Below are positions 45,700-57,463 of a stretch of DNA of 64,000 bases, piece by piece; position 1 is the first letter of the stretch, and each line of letters begins with the position of its first letter. The stretch lies in NCBI GenBank assembly GCA_029891345.1, contig CM056997.1, forward strand, positions 221,154,172 through 221,218,171. The letters run 5' to 3'. Source of the stretch: Dryococelus australis. Taxonomy: Eukaryota; Arthropoda; Insecta; Phasmatodea; Phasmatidae. Below the pieces are notes generated by a model that saw only the letters and a program-made list of their open reading frames with translations, was not told the origin of the DNA and made no database searches. The position numbers were made by a program, and so were the translations under genes.

Positions 45700-46500
45700 G
45701 AAATGCGTCAAAATAGCGCGTTGCGCCGAGGGCCTTAGTTCCCAGAATATTCTTGCGTATCCTCTCAAGTAGTCGGCTTTTCCAGAAGGAAGAAGAAAGG
45801 ACTGTGACATCAGCCAGGTCAGCTGTCAATCATTCTTGGCCGTCCGCGAGAGGGTCGGTTTTTGGGGAGGGAGGGGAAGGTCAACCCCCACAGAGCCGGA
45901 TCGCGTCTAGAGCGAGCGTCTGAGGGTAACACTGCCCCTTCCTTACTCTATGTCTGTTCGTCCCGAACAGACTCTCCAACATCTGGACAGTCGTAGAGCG
46001 ATCGCGACACTATAAATTTCAGCCGTTCTGCACGGCCGGCAGTCTGTTGGTAGAAATGTTTTGCTGATTGCGGTAACCGGGCTGCGGCGAGAGACATCGG
46101 CGAAGAGGGCGGACGACGATGGGAGGTTACTAGACGACGGCGGACGAGGTGTTAGTGGTGTGAACGGACGAGAGGGCGTGATACACATCGAGTAATAGCT
46201 ACTGTGGAGAACTCTGGAGCATTGCCGACTGGTGGGACCTGGACTAAACTGAAGTGGGACTGTACGAACATGTCATACGGACTTTACTGTAAATATTGAA
46301 ACTGGCAAATATTAATATATAATTTATAAAGTAATTCATAGGTTTTGATACATTGTCTATTCTGACTTCTTTCAGTGATTCAACTACATGAATATCATTG
46401 AGATAACTGTTAATTGTGATGATTTTAACTTCTTCATTGTTAATACCTAGAATTATCAGTTTATTTTGAGATGTTGGGTCGAGAGAATTTTGTTTGGAGT
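45700..46500. repeat. Dispersed repeat R-D, copy Y (modules in opposite orientation)
   Basis: Module B (45715-45860, plus orientation as in copy Z) and module A (46500-46080, minus orientation) are both present, so one is inverted relative to copies X and Z, where A and B share orientation. A TATA-like CACTATAAATTTC lies at about 46008. No coding frame. Confidence 0.55.
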
Positions 46501-46619
46501 TATTGTAAATAAAATGAGGAAATTATAATTAATTGTTTTATTTAATTGGGACATCCATATCTTAACGATCCTAGTTTAGCCCACTTACTTGGAGAGAAAT
46601 TGTGACAATATTTACAATA

Positions 46620-46913
46620 AACTTGCTGGAAGTGATATTCGAACCCACGACCTTTGTGATAATAGTTCACACTAGTGATTTTTTTTAAGTTGACGTCATT
46701 GACATAGTGACCGATACATTTGCTGTTAGACAGAGCGTGGGTGAAGTTTGACACTGTGAGTTTTGTTGAGGTTTGACGAGCTCAAGATAGAATGACCTGT
46801 TGAAAAATTCACAGTAAACATGTGCCCGACATGCGAGCTCCCGATCCGGCGACTGCAAGTTGACCACTCGACCCCTGAACTACGAGGGCAGAGCTAACCA
46901 CTACTCCACCTTG
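46620..46913 (-). mobile_element. Dimeric tRNA-derived SINE, copy A
   Basis: On the minus strand: GGAGTAGTGGTTAGCTCTGC (A-box-like), CCCTCGTAGTTCAGGGGTCG, a linker with CAACAGGTC and CAACAAAACTCACAGTGTC, and a second tRNA-like end with GGTCGTGGGTTCGAATATC (B box). Copy B at 50.8 kb has the same order and length. Two tRNA-like parts in one unit is unusual. Confidence 0.55.
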
Positions 46914-47653
46914 CCTTCAGATTACGTCAGTTATTTTAAAGGACAAGTCGTACTATGTGCAACTACTAACAATTATACCAACTTGCCTTACGTTCGCAAG
47001 TGTTATTTTATACGGCCTAATCAGAAATATGACATGTGCATGCGTTCAACAAATTATTATCCACTCGTTCAAATTACAACACAACACTGAAATAATTACC
47101 CAGCCTAGGCTTATCTTAAAAAAGTTTGTATTAAATTCCATTTATAATTTTTAATAAGCTTTCGTAATTTAAAGTTTCTCGATAACAACACAATTGCCGT
47201 GACACTCTTCTATTGGTGTATATTGCCGAATAGCTTGGCGTATATATTTCGGGGCGTCTCCCCATATTCTAGTGGGGCATCTGTTCTGTTGTGTGGGGGA
47301 GATGCCCCAAGGAAATTTAAAACATGTATCTAGAGCAATATGGCTGCGGCAGAGGTTACGTTCACTGCAATGAGCGTAGTTTGACCTCACGTTTACAAAA
47401 CGCAGTATTTACTAATCTTGCGTACGAGAAATACGTCCATCATACACATATTGTTACAACACAATACAAGTAACATGTTTGAAGATCATTTTGGAGAGAA
47501 TTTTGCTAACAAACGCAAAACTTGTACGTAACTTCGTTTTGCTCGACAGGTAGATACACATGCTACTATTCAGATCGCGCACCTGGTGGAAACTGTGAAT
47601 TAGACAGCCCGGGGCATCTCTTCCACTGAGGCCTCTCTCCCACATTTACCCTA

Positions 47654-47879
47654 TGTAAGATTAACATCTTTACGAACCGTGTAACTTTATTCATGCGTTA
47701 TCCAAGTGCAAACCAAGGAACTTTTAGGAAGTGAATGCACTGATAATATTCAAAATCGTGCTGTAATATATATAAACAAAAAAAAACTACACTTCAGAAG
47801 TAGAGGACGCGTAGGCTTACTGACTCCTAATGACCTTAAGTAACCTTTGACCTTTGACCCGGGTAGATGTGATGGTGTC
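47654..47879. other. Short spacer
   Basis: AT-rich, nothing recognised. Confidence 0.4.
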
Positions 47880-48962
47880 TGACTTTATATTTGGCTATAT
47901 TGGATTTTTAATATAGCTCTGCTTGATCCGACTGTTCATTTGTAAGTGTAAGATTAATGTTGCTGAAAGTGTTGATTGTCCACAGTCTTTTTGAAGTGTG
48001 TTTCTGATGTCTGGACATGTAAAATTTTCTTAAGTGGCTGAAATAATGCTAGACATGTAGGGCATATATGTGCTTAGAATAAGTATAATTTTTATCTGGA
48101 CTATGGTAGATTAGGTTATGTTATTGCTAATTTTTCCTGGCCTTTGGTATGTTAATGTAGGATAGATTTTTTTGGGCTTTAGTAGGTTAAGATATGTTAT
48201 TTTGACAGATGGTAAGAATGTTTGTGTTGCGGGTTGGCTTGGACTATACATTTGATTGGTACACTTGGGTTAGCATAGGTGGTATGTTAAGCCATATGTT
48301 TTCCAGTATATCTGTATTGTGATTGTTGAAGTATGTCGAATGATGTGGACAGTAGAATGTGTGTCAGCAAGTCCTGTAATTCTAATGTATGCTTGAGTTA
48401 AAGTGTTTGGTATGTTTGGTCAGTGTATTTTGACTGGTGTCAGTCGGCATAGCGGATAATATGAGAAGAAGTTGATTTTGTAACTGATATGGGCTGTATG
48501 TTTGCTTTGTATAGCCTATGTGGACGAATGGTTGAGGTATTCTAGAGTTATAGCCTGTGGTATGGTTGGTAGGAATAAATGGTGTTGCTTGGTAGAACAA
48601 GTAGACTGGTTATTAGGTTATGGGCTGGCCTCAGCTGTATAGTTGCTTAGTACACTTGAGTTATGATGGATATTGTGCTTGGTGTAAGTGGGTGGTGCGG
48701 TTGATTAGTAGGACTGAATTTTTCTTTGGTTATAGGAGATGGGGTGTTGGGTGGTGTGGTATGACTTGGGTCATAATGGATGGTTGGTATGGTGGTATGG
48801 TGGTCAGTATATATTTGGCTGGTGTCGATCAGTAGAGCAGAAAGTATGAACAATGAGTAAATTTTTTGGCAAGGTCAGTGTGGACTGAATGGTTGAGGTA
48901 TGCCTGAGTTATAGTAAGGGGTGTGAACGATGATTATATATCGTCTGGTATTTGGTTGGTAT
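47880..48962. repeat. C-poor, T/G-rich stretch with a degenerate 360-bp repeat
   Basis: The plus strand is strikingly poor in C over about 1 kb. GGACGAATGGTTGAGGTAT with following GAGTTATAG at about 48522, and GGACTGAATGGTTGAGGTAT at 48882, show a degenerate duplication of about 360 bp; GACTGGTGTCAGTCGGCATA (48432) and GGCTGGTGTCGATCAG (48819) support it. No gene. Confidence 0.6.
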
Positions 48963-48964
48963 AG

Positions 48965-49524
48965 CAGATGGCATGCATGAATTATAATGGCTGGTGTGGT
49001 ACCTGTGTGAGGGAATATAACAGATGGCATGCATGAGTTACAATGGCTGGTGTGGTACCTGTGTGAGGGAATATAACAGATGGCATGCATGAGTTACAAT
49101 GGCTGGTGTGGTACCTGTGTGAGGGAATATAACAGATGGCATGCATGAGTTACAATGGCTGGTGTGGTACCTGTGTGAGGGAATATAACAGATGGCATGC
49201 ATGAATTACAATGGCTGGTGTGGTACCTGTGTGAGGGAATATAACAGATGGCATGCATGAGTTACAATGGCTGGTGTGGTACCTGTGTGAGGGAATATAA
49301 CAGATGGCATGCATGAGTTACAATGGCTGGTGTGGTACCTGTGTGAGGGAATATAACAGATGGCATGCATGAGTTACAATGGCTGGTGTGGTACCTGTGT
49401 GAGGGAATATAACAGAAGGCATGCATGAGTTACAATGGCTGGTGTGGTACCTGTGTGAGGGAATATAACAGATGGCATGCATGAATTACAATGGCTGGTG
49501 TGGTACCTGTGTGAGGGAATATAA
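48965..49524. repeat. 56-bp minisatellite, ten copies
   Basis: Unit landmarks: AGATGGCATGCATGA, GTTACAATGGCTGG, TGTGGTACCTGTGTGAGGG, AATATAAC. Units are nearly identical (GAGTT/GAATT variants, one AGAAGG). GCATGC and GGTACC palindromes lie in each unit. The open minus frames (67-97 codons) are by-products. Confidence 0.97.
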
Positions 49525-49639
49525 GAAGCCGGGTTCCAGTTACGAAGCTTAGTTTGACAGTGGCAGTCCTGAAACTTTGTCGTGAAGAAGAAGTATACAT
49601 GGCCAAGGGTTCTGGTTGGACGCTTGCTAGCACATACTG

Positions 49640-49968
49640 TTATATATTTATATACACACACACACACACATGCATTTATTATTACACGATGTCTGTGTGT
49701 GTTATATAATTAATTATATATATACATACATTTATTATTACACGATGTCTGTATGTGTTATATATATATATATAATTTCAATAAAAAAGTCTTTAATTTC
49801 CCGCTAGTGTTGTATCTTGCCTACTTCCACTGATATAGAAAATATGATGGTGCTTGGTTTAGTCACATAAACATACATTTAAAAAACCGAGTATCTTACC
49901 TTTATTTTTACAAAACCTTCGAGATAATGAATAATTAACATATACAGACATCGTGTAATAATTAGACA
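49640..49968. repeat. (CA)n/(TA)n microsatellites with a three-fold ATTACACGATGTCTGT motif
   Basis: TTATTATTACACGATGTCTG occurs directly at about 49676 and 49733 and inverted at about 49943-49963. The inverted pair spans about 235 bp and could be the ends of a MITE. CA and TA runs separate the copies. Confidence 0.6.
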
Positions 49969-50796
49969 AGAGAGGAGACCAGAAATGATGCTGAGGCAAA
50001 TTTTTGCATTGTTCGGCTGTACTCTATGTAGAACTTAATTACAATTTAAAAAATTTATAGTTAAAATACATTTTAAAATCGAATAGTAAATATGGATTTT
50101 TTATTTGCCATACCCTATGCCTATAAAAAGTAATATGGTTACCAGAAAAAATGCAGGGGTAACATTAACATTTGTAGGTATGTAAGTAAATGGGTTTATT
50201 TTTTATCTTTTTGTAGTAATATATTTTATTAAATTTTAAACAATTTAAATGTAATATTTCTTTTTAGTAAACCTATATCGTAACCATTCCATTATAAACT
50301 GTTTTCCTTTAAAAACATCACCATGAAGCAAATACATATGCTAATGACTTTGGTTATAAATGGATTAAACATAATTCCTGGAGCTAGTAATGAGACTTGC
50401 AAACTGAATATCACGAGCCTGCCTTCCAATATTTCACAAATTGCAATCGCATATGCCTACAAAAATTCGCTTGCCTTCGAGTCGACTTGCGAATAATTGT
50501 AATCTACTACACAATTATTTAAAAAGAATGTATAAAAACAATCAATGTGAGCACAGACACATACGATTATGAGAGTAAGGTTTTTAATACAACATCTGCC
50601 TTTAAAAAGTTTTCAAAATGGTAAATACGATAAATTTAAACTGAGAAAAAAAAACTCCAATAAATGTGTTTAAGAGCCATGTATGTATTGATTGAAAAAA
50701 AATATGTACCAAATATTAATATAACTGTACGAGGGAATGGCAGCCGCTTTGTTTTGTGATTATTGTACCACCTTAAAGAAAGCCGCCCTATCGTTG
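49969..50796. other. AT-rich stretch without features
   Basis: No recognised gene, repeat or RNA. Confidence 0.4.
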
Positions 50797-51061
50797 GATA
50801 AGTAGTCCCAAGCCCTGCCCTCATAGCTCAGGGGTAGGGTGGCCGACCAGTAGTCGGAGGGTAGAGGGTTCGCGCCCCGGTGCCTCCGACGTGGCGGATG
50901 CTCAGCTCGATTGTCACACTGGGAATTCGTCAACAAGTCGGACTCACTAGAGCTTCGTCTACGTCAAAAAATGTCACAACAACGTCAAATGAAGGTTATA
51001 AAAAGTGGTTAGCATTTCAGCCTCTGGTTCGAGAGGTCATTGGTTCGAATCCCTGTCTCCA
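50797..51061 (+). mobile_element. Dimeric tRNA-derived SINE, copy B
   Basis: First tRNA-like part: CCTGCCCTCATAGCTCAGGG, CCGACCAGTAGTCGG (perfect 5-bp anticodon-like stem) and GAGGGTTCGCGCCCCGG (T-arm-like). Linker: CGTCAACAAGTCGG, GTCACAACAACGTCAAATG. Second part: AGTGGTTAGCATTTCAGCC, CCTCTGGTTCGAGAGG (stem-loop) and TTGGTTCGAATCCCTG (B box). The blocks match copy A in order. Neither half makes a full cloverleaf, so these are not tRNA genes. Confidence 0.6.
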
Positions 51062-51600
51062 AGAGAATTTTTTCAGTTTTTTAAATTTACCAGCTGTCAT
51101 GGGAAAGTGTAAGATTTATATCATTAAAATTTTTTTAAACCGACTTTGCATTAAAGATACATTTTCGATAAATTTTACTTTTTTTTTTTTTTTTTTTTTT
51201 TTGGCATTTTCAAATTAGAAGGTCAGACAGCTGCCTGGCCCGCGAGATGGCGCTGGACAGCGGGTGGGGGCGTACCTTTTAAATCCAAAATGGAGGTCCT
51301 GACATTGGGTTACATAATCGATAAAACATGAGATAGTATGCGCCTTGAAAAAACAAGTCCGCTGATATATAATAATAGTAAATACTTTCGCCTTTAAAAA
51401 TTTTAATTATGAAAATAAACATAAATTGCATTTTTTTTCTTTCAAATTTTTGTGTCATATCAGCGCCCATAGCAGGCGGTGAAGGAACTACTGGAAACAA
51501 GATGGGGGGTCAAATGAAGGTGAGTTACAGGGTGTCACACACCAGCGCACCTAGCAGGCGATGAAGGAACTATGTAGACGGTGGACGAAGAAGGCGACAT
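51062..51600. repeat. Poly(T) tract and an 81-bp-spaced direct duplication
   Basis: About 24 T at 51179-51202. TAGCAGGCG-TGAAGGAACTA-type blocks preceded by AGCGC occur at about 51463 and 51543. AAAATGGAGG and AAGATGGGGG strings lie nearby. No gene. Confidence 0.55.
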
Positions 51601-51920
51601 GAGAGGAAGATATGGAATGAGAGAGGGGCAAGATGGAATGACAGAGAATGAAAAAACAACACGGAATGATAGAGCACGAAAATACAAAACGGGATGATAG
51701 TCTACGATTACCAAATGAGCCCTACAAATCGTAAAAATGGCTCGTTTTCTGCAAAAAAAAAGGGGCTCGCTACTGCATATTCTAGCACATAGCTTTTTTG
51801 AGGGAAAAACGGAACAATTTTAGGGAAAAATTTTAACTTTAAGGGAAAAAGGGAAACATTGAGTATTTTTAAGGGAAAAATGTCTTATTATTAGGGATAA
51901 AGGGGAATGTTGAGGCAGAA
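51601..51920. repeat. Purine-rich degenerate repeats
   Basis: GGAATGA-AGAG strings at 51615-51710 and AGGGAAAAA strings at 51790-51910 recur irregularly; simple-sequence-like. Confidence 0.6.
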
Positions 51921-51929
51921 ACGAGAAAT

Positions 51930-52010
51930 TACAAAATGGCGGCCGGCGTCACGTTCCACTCCTCGATTCCGTTTGTTCTGGAGTCTACCACAACCTACTA
52001 GTTGCTTGGT
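51930..52010 (+). promoter_or_regulatory. YY1-like ATGGCGGCCGGC element with a short frame
   Basis: ACAAAATGGCGGCCGGCGTC (51931) matches the AAATGGCGGC start-site element. A frame from its ATG runs 21 codons (MAAGVTFHSS...) to TAG. This could be a first exon, a leader ORF or a chance match. Confidence 0.2.
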
Positions 52011-53081
52011 ATAAGGAAAAATATTCGCAGTGATATTTCCTGCGTTTCCAACGTATACATAAAAGTAGACAACGCTTGAGTGACTTCTGGAAAGTGTCTG
52101 CATATTTATCAAATCAAAACAAGTTTTTTGAAATTACAGACAAACGAATAGTCTATAAATCAAACGTAAGTTGTGAGCATAGAAAGGCTGTGACTGAGTG
52201 AAAACTGCGTACATTTATCGTGACTTCAGTGTGTATCTAGTACTGTCCGAATCCTTAGTGAACTGCAAAAGTTTTCTACTGCCGATCAATCGAAAATGAC
52301 CCTTCCTAATTGCAAGTATGCTGTTCACACTTAATTTAGTACTTTCGAAATCAACATTTGAAAAATGTAATTTATCTTAGCTGCATATGTTTTAACGAAC
52401 ACGCTGTCCAGTATGCCATAAGTAAAGTAGTTAGCGATTGAGAGAAAGTAACGTCATGACTTAACGTTGACTTAAGTGAGTTAGATAAACATTTGTGAAT
52501 ATTGAAATGAGTTACTTTGTTTCATTTCTTTTTAGTGCAGATAAGTGTAAGAATTATACAAATCTGTAAAATATTTATTCTGATAGTTTCATAGTCTGAT
52601 CCCACCATTTTCAGCTTATCCTTCGTCACTCTCTGAATCAATGTGTGTAGAAGTTTTACTGTGGCAAGATGCTGCAGTTTTGGGACAGCCAGAGAGAAGT
52701 TGACGGAATGTGCGCCGCCCTGGAAGGAAGGCAGGCAGAGAGCAAGGAGACGCGTTGTGACGTAAACAGCTAGCAGGCCGGGCGATGACGCGCTGTCCAG
52801 ACACGCGCGCTGTCGTCTTTTGTTGTGTTGCCGTTAATAACAGCGTGTAGCGAGTGTGTATGCCTTGGAAGGGGGTGGAGGGAGGGGGCAGGAAGGGTGG
52901 CGGCCCGGCACGCCCTCGGATTGGGGACAGCCGACGCAGCGGAACAGCCTCTCGTCAAGGTAGAGAGGTGGCTGTGGGCTGGAGCGATCAGCCAGATCTC
53001 TGCGACGTGCCAGTTCCAGTATACCTGGACACGACATATACACTGCCTTCCTTCAACACTGCTCAGTGCTTGCACAGACCC
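52011..53081. other. No recognised gene; GC-rich right half
   Basis: Sequence from about 52620 to 53080 is GC-rich with overlapping frames on both strands (up to 143 codons plus, 101 codons minus) that run into the following SINE or lack similarity. Confidence 0.35.
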
Positions 53082-53293
53082 GGGGCCGCCGTGGTGCAGT
53101 GACTATAGCTATCGCCTACCATTAAGGCGAACTGGGTTCGATTCCCGGGTGGAGGGGGAGAGGGGGCGCTCCCGGATTTTCACTCATGGGAATCGTGCCG
53201 GAAGGCGGAGTTCCGCTGGAATCTCCCATTTTCACGTCTTTGCCATTGCTCCATAATCACCTCGCTTCACACTCAACGGCTCTCAAGGCCCCC
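53082..53293 (+). mobile_element. tRNA-derived SINE S1
   Basis: GGGGCCGCCGTGGTGCAGTG, CGCCTACCATTAAGGCG (anticodon-like stem), CTGGGTTCGATTCCCGGG, CTCCCGGATTTTCACTCATG, GGAATCGTGCCGG, CATTGCTCCATAATCACC and CAACGGCTCTCAAGGCCCC. The tail is cut and followed by T/C-rich sequence with a long poly(C) at about 53333-53349. Confidence 0.92.
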
Positions 53294-53690
53294 TCCCCCT
53301 TTTTTCAATGTTAGACACCAAACCTCTAAATAACCCCCCCCCCCCCCCCAAGTCAAACAGCAAAATATATCACAATGACGATAGAAAACGCAAGTTGCAA
53401 GAAGGAGATTGAAGTTTCTTCCGTATGATATTTTTACAAGACACCCGAGGGGCGTATCCAAGTTCATGAGGAATGGAGGTCTTCAGAAAAATAAAAGAAC
53501 TAAATTTGGTTTCTAATTTATTCACACAGCTTTTATTTACAGCATTAATCTGACTGTCTCCACTATTGCTCTTTTTATTTCTAAGTGAGCCCAATATTTA
53601 GTATCCATATCAACTCCAAATTACGTCCTTCTTTATGTCTCTGTTTGGTTACAGTTAACAAACTCATACTCATCATTAACACACATTGAG
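53294..53690. other. AT-rich spacer
   Basis: Nothing recognised besides poly(C). Confidence 0.4.
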
Positions 53691-54230
53691 TCTGTCTGTT
53701 GCCATCAACTGTAATGTTTTTCACTCACGCATCAAGTCCAATAGTCCAACCTACCAGTCGCACTCTTCGCTGCGCCGATGCTCGCAGTCGTAGATTTCCT
53801 TCCCGCTGGTCACTTCTTTCGCCGCTCGTTTCTCTTCTCGCTCGTCGTCTATCGCTAAAACTCAAGCCACTCATTCACTCTAGGCTCAAAGGACCGTCGC
53901 ATTTTTATACACGCCGGTCTTGGCACGGAAGGTTCGACGCACCCCGAGTCATGCTGGGAGAAACTAGGGCAGTAAACCACTATAAAAGTTTTCAGATAAC
54001 TTGAAAATTGAAACAGCTGAAGGTCAGGACCACGCGCCGCATGAGGATTAATCTGGTGGCTCGCTTCTCGAAACAAAGTGGCCTATTTGCTTCTTGGATT
54101 ATCGTAAGCCTCATCTTACTTAATTCCTCTGTCCTCCACACCTTCTTCGCTCGCTCGCGCGTTGAAAAGGAACGACACCTAACACTATACAACGGGAGAT
54201 GACCAGCTAATGGGCTGCAGGTTGAAGCCA
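53691..54230. other. CT-rich/GC-richer segment, possible LTR-like repeat
   Basis: Composition and layout (CT-rich, TTTTTATACAC TATA-like near 53904, then CTATAAAAG near 53979) recall a promoter-bearing repeat, and faintly the R-D family. No inverted or direct long repeats were found to prove an LTR. Confidence 0.2.
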
Positions 54231-56319
54231 GGGGACAGAGCTTACTCGCTGACTTAGTACTATAAGAGGAGCTGACGAGAGGAAAATGACGCTCGTTGTG
54301 ACCAAAACCCTATAAACTTATCATGCTGTTTCTCTTAAACACCCATTCCAACGATTTCATATTTTGGGTACTGACGCACAGTTTCTTCCTTGCTATCACT
54401 GAGCAATTACTTTTTAGAAATAACGTAAAACAATTGAAGAAAAAATATTTACTAAACTTTTGCGTGAAATTCCAGAAAAGATGAAGCGTGAAAAGTAAGA
54501 CGCTATAAATTTTAATACTGTTAAAAAATAAAAATGTTATGATTTTGCTGCAAGAACACTGAAACATCTTACGAAAATGTTGGGTGATCCCATTCTACTG
54601 ATAGTTAGTTATTTCAAAATTTGGTAATTGCCATTATCTCGCCATAAAATAACTATGTTAAATTAGAATAATTGATGATTTAAAAAAATATATTTTATAA
54701 AATAGTTAAAAGACTACATCCAGCCATCGGGGGTGTGGCCCCCTGCTTTAGATGATAGAGTGGGGCAGACAAGGTCAGCGAGGGACGAGAAAACAGAAAT
54801 GAAGTGACCGGTTAAGTTTCATGTAGTACCACTTAAATTAGACGACAAGCATAAGTTTTAGAGCGTATATTGGTCTATATGAGCTGCACTAGTAATGGTG
54901 TTCAGGCTTACTGACACTCAGGTGTAATGTTACCCATATGCGTGAAAAATGGTTGTGTAATGCTATAATAACTGATTGTGCTTTATCATCTGATAATTTT
55001 CTGAGAAATATAGCAAATTTGTTATGGAAAACCTTAATCCATTAAACAGGAATTTAATATGCAGATGAGTATTGTACCGTTATTTTATGTTTTTAAACAC
55101 ACCCTCTTACCTTTTAAATATACAATAAAGAAAAGAACTGAAAGTGTAGACGTGTTAATTCTGACTAAGCAACTCCCACTAAAACCTCTCGTATGGAAGC
55201 CAAGAACGTAAGAAATGGTATAGAGAATGCTTTGGGTGCATGAGGCACCTGCCTTCCAGATAGGTTTATCTATCATTTGAGCTGAAAAGAGAAAACGCCC
55301 CTACCCCTGTATGTTACGTGAGTGGAATATCGGAATGATTAGGGGAAGCAGGCTGCATCGTGAAAATATTTAATAAAGAGGCGTAAATATAGCATAACTT
55401 AATAACTAATTCTCACTACGTAACTAAATTAGATGATGCAAAACCAGTTGTATTAATATTCCTAGCAGCACAATTGCAAATCGAAAATAATTCATTTACA
55501 TATAATTATAATAGTTTTTATACATGAATCTATTAATATAGCTTTAATGCAATATTGGTATAAAATCAACAAATAAAACTGGATATATAATGTTTTTCTG
55601 TTCAATGCACTTTTCCCTATTTAGTGTGTGAGTTACGTCAGTACGAGTCTGTTACATTCTGGTGATTTTTTTACCACTTTAGGCCGACTACAGAAGAGTC
55701 GCAATATTGCAATTTAATATAACTCTTAAATTCGAATTTCCACTGAAAAGGCAGTCAATAAGGTGAGGGTTGACACACAGAAACACACAGGTTCACACAC
55801 AAACACCAATTAGGTATATATATACATATACTGTATATATATACAGACATGAAGATAATTGCATACGGCTTTATTTCCTAAGGAAAGTAAACTAATAAAA
55901 GGCACACACTGCGTGCGCCGGCCTGACGTAGCGGCGGCTGGGTAGTGGTGGGTAATCGCCCGCGCTGTGACTGGCCGCGCGTAAATATATCTGTGTAGTT
56001 GTACCAGATGACGTTGTATTGAGAATATAGGACATAGTACTGATACTGAAAAGCGTGCATAACTCTGCACAGGTCTCATGAAGACATCAAATTTCCTACA
56101 AATGCCTCGGATCGTGTGTAGACGAGAGCCGACTGGCGTCGAAGGCATTCCCCATTCCCGGCGGCCGCTCACTCAAAACGTCAGCACGTACGCGGACGGC
56201 AACAGGAAACCCCTGAACAGGATATTTACGTGCCACGTGCCAGCAACTTCCTCGATCTATAGTCGCCGACGGCACGCGCTAGCTGGCTGGCTGTGAACAC
56301 TGCCACCATACAACAGGTA
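54231..56319. other. Mostly AT-rich stretch, no recognised gene
   Basis: Microsatellite-like ACACAC and TATATA tracts near 55775-55850. A GC-richer part at 55910-56290 has a 120-codon minus frame without similarity. Confidence 0.4.
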
Positions 56320-57463
56320 TGTACGCACTGCTCCTACCTTGTGCCCACTCAGCCTCGTAGTGTACAGTACCTGCCAAAGATAACCTCTCATGTACACACT
56401 ACCCCTACCTTGTGCCCACTCAGCCTCGTAGTGTACAGTACCTGCCAAAGATAACCTCTCATGTACACACTGCCCCTACCTTGTGCCCACTCAGCCTCGT
56501 AGTGTACAGTACCTGCCAAAGATAACCTCTCATGTACACACTGCTCCTACCTTGTGCCCACTCAGCCTCGTAGTGTACAGTACCTGCCAAAGATAACCTC
56601 TCATGTACACACTGCCCCTACCTTGTGCCCACTCAGCCTCGTAGTGTACAGTACCTGCCAAAGATAACCTCTCATGTACGCACTGCCCCTACCTTGTGCC
56701 CACTCAGCCTCGTAGTGTACAGTATCTGCCAAAGATAACCTCTCATGTACACACTGCCCCTACCTTGTGCCCACTCAGCCTCGTAGTGTACAGTATCTGC
56801 CAAAGATAACCTCTCATGTACACACTGCCCCTACCTTGTGCCCACTCAGCCTCGTAGTGTACAGTACCTGCCAAAGATAACCTCTCATGCACGCACTGCC
56901 CCTACCTTGTGCCCACTCAGCCTCGTCGTGTACAGTACCTGCCAAAGATAACCTCTCATGTACACACTGCCCCTACCTTGTGCCCACTCAGCCTCGTAGT
57001 GTTCAGTACCTGCCAAAGATAACCTCTCATGTACACACTGCCCCTACCTTGTGCCCACTAAGCCTCGTAGTGTACAGTACCTGCCAAAGATAACCTCTCA
57101 TGTACACACTGCCCCTACCTTGAGCCCACTCAGCCTCGTAGTGTACAGTACCTGCCAAAGATAACCTCTCATGTACACACTGCCCCTACCTTGTGCCCAC
57201 TCAGCCTCGTAGTGTACAGTACCTGCCAAAGATAACCTCTCATGTACACACTGCCCCTACCTTGTGCCCACTCAGCCTCATAGTGTACAGTACCTGCCAA
57301 AGATAACCTCTCATGTACACACTGCCCCTACCTTGTGCCCACTCAGCCTCGTAATGTACAGTACCTGCCAAAGATAACCTCTCATGTACACACTGCCCCT
57401 ACCTTGTGCCCACTCAGCCTCGTAGTGTACAGTACCTGCCAAAGATAACCTCTCATGTACACA
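56320..57463. repeat. 71-bp minisatellite, about 16 copies
   Basis: Unit landmarks: TGTACACACTGCCCCTACC, TTGTGCCCACTCAGCC, TCGTAGTGTACAGTACC, TGCCAAAGATAACCTCTCA. GTACAC and GTGTAC form short inverted arms within each unit. Units differ by single bases (TGCTCC/TGCCCC, GTACGC/GTACAC, AGTATC/AGTACC). Confidence 0.97.

Larger units (their letters stand above)
45113..47651. mobile_element. 2.5-kb element with GGTAAATGTGGGAGAGA ends and repeated GAGATGCCCC motif
   Basis: Left end TGGTAAATGTGGGAGAGATG and, reversed, right end GGGTAAATGTGGGAGAGAGG, both flanked by TA (45111-45112, 47652-47653), suggesting a TA-targeting DNA transposon. The motif GGAGAGATGCCCC recurs near the left end (45124, 45368) and, inverted or direct, near the right (47250, 47274, 47291, 47610). 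No transposase was found. The interior carries repeat R-D copy Y and a dimeric SINE, so it is a composite, perhaps secondarily filled. Confidence 0.6.

Noticed and set aside
50797-51061. Two tRNA genes
   Set aside because: Anticodon-like stems and B boxes exist but acceptor and D arms do not pair, and the whole unit recurs at 46.6-46.9 kb.
53691-54230. LTR retrotransposon
   Set aside because: TATA-like motifs and composition fit, but no paired direct repeat, primer-binding site or coding region was found.
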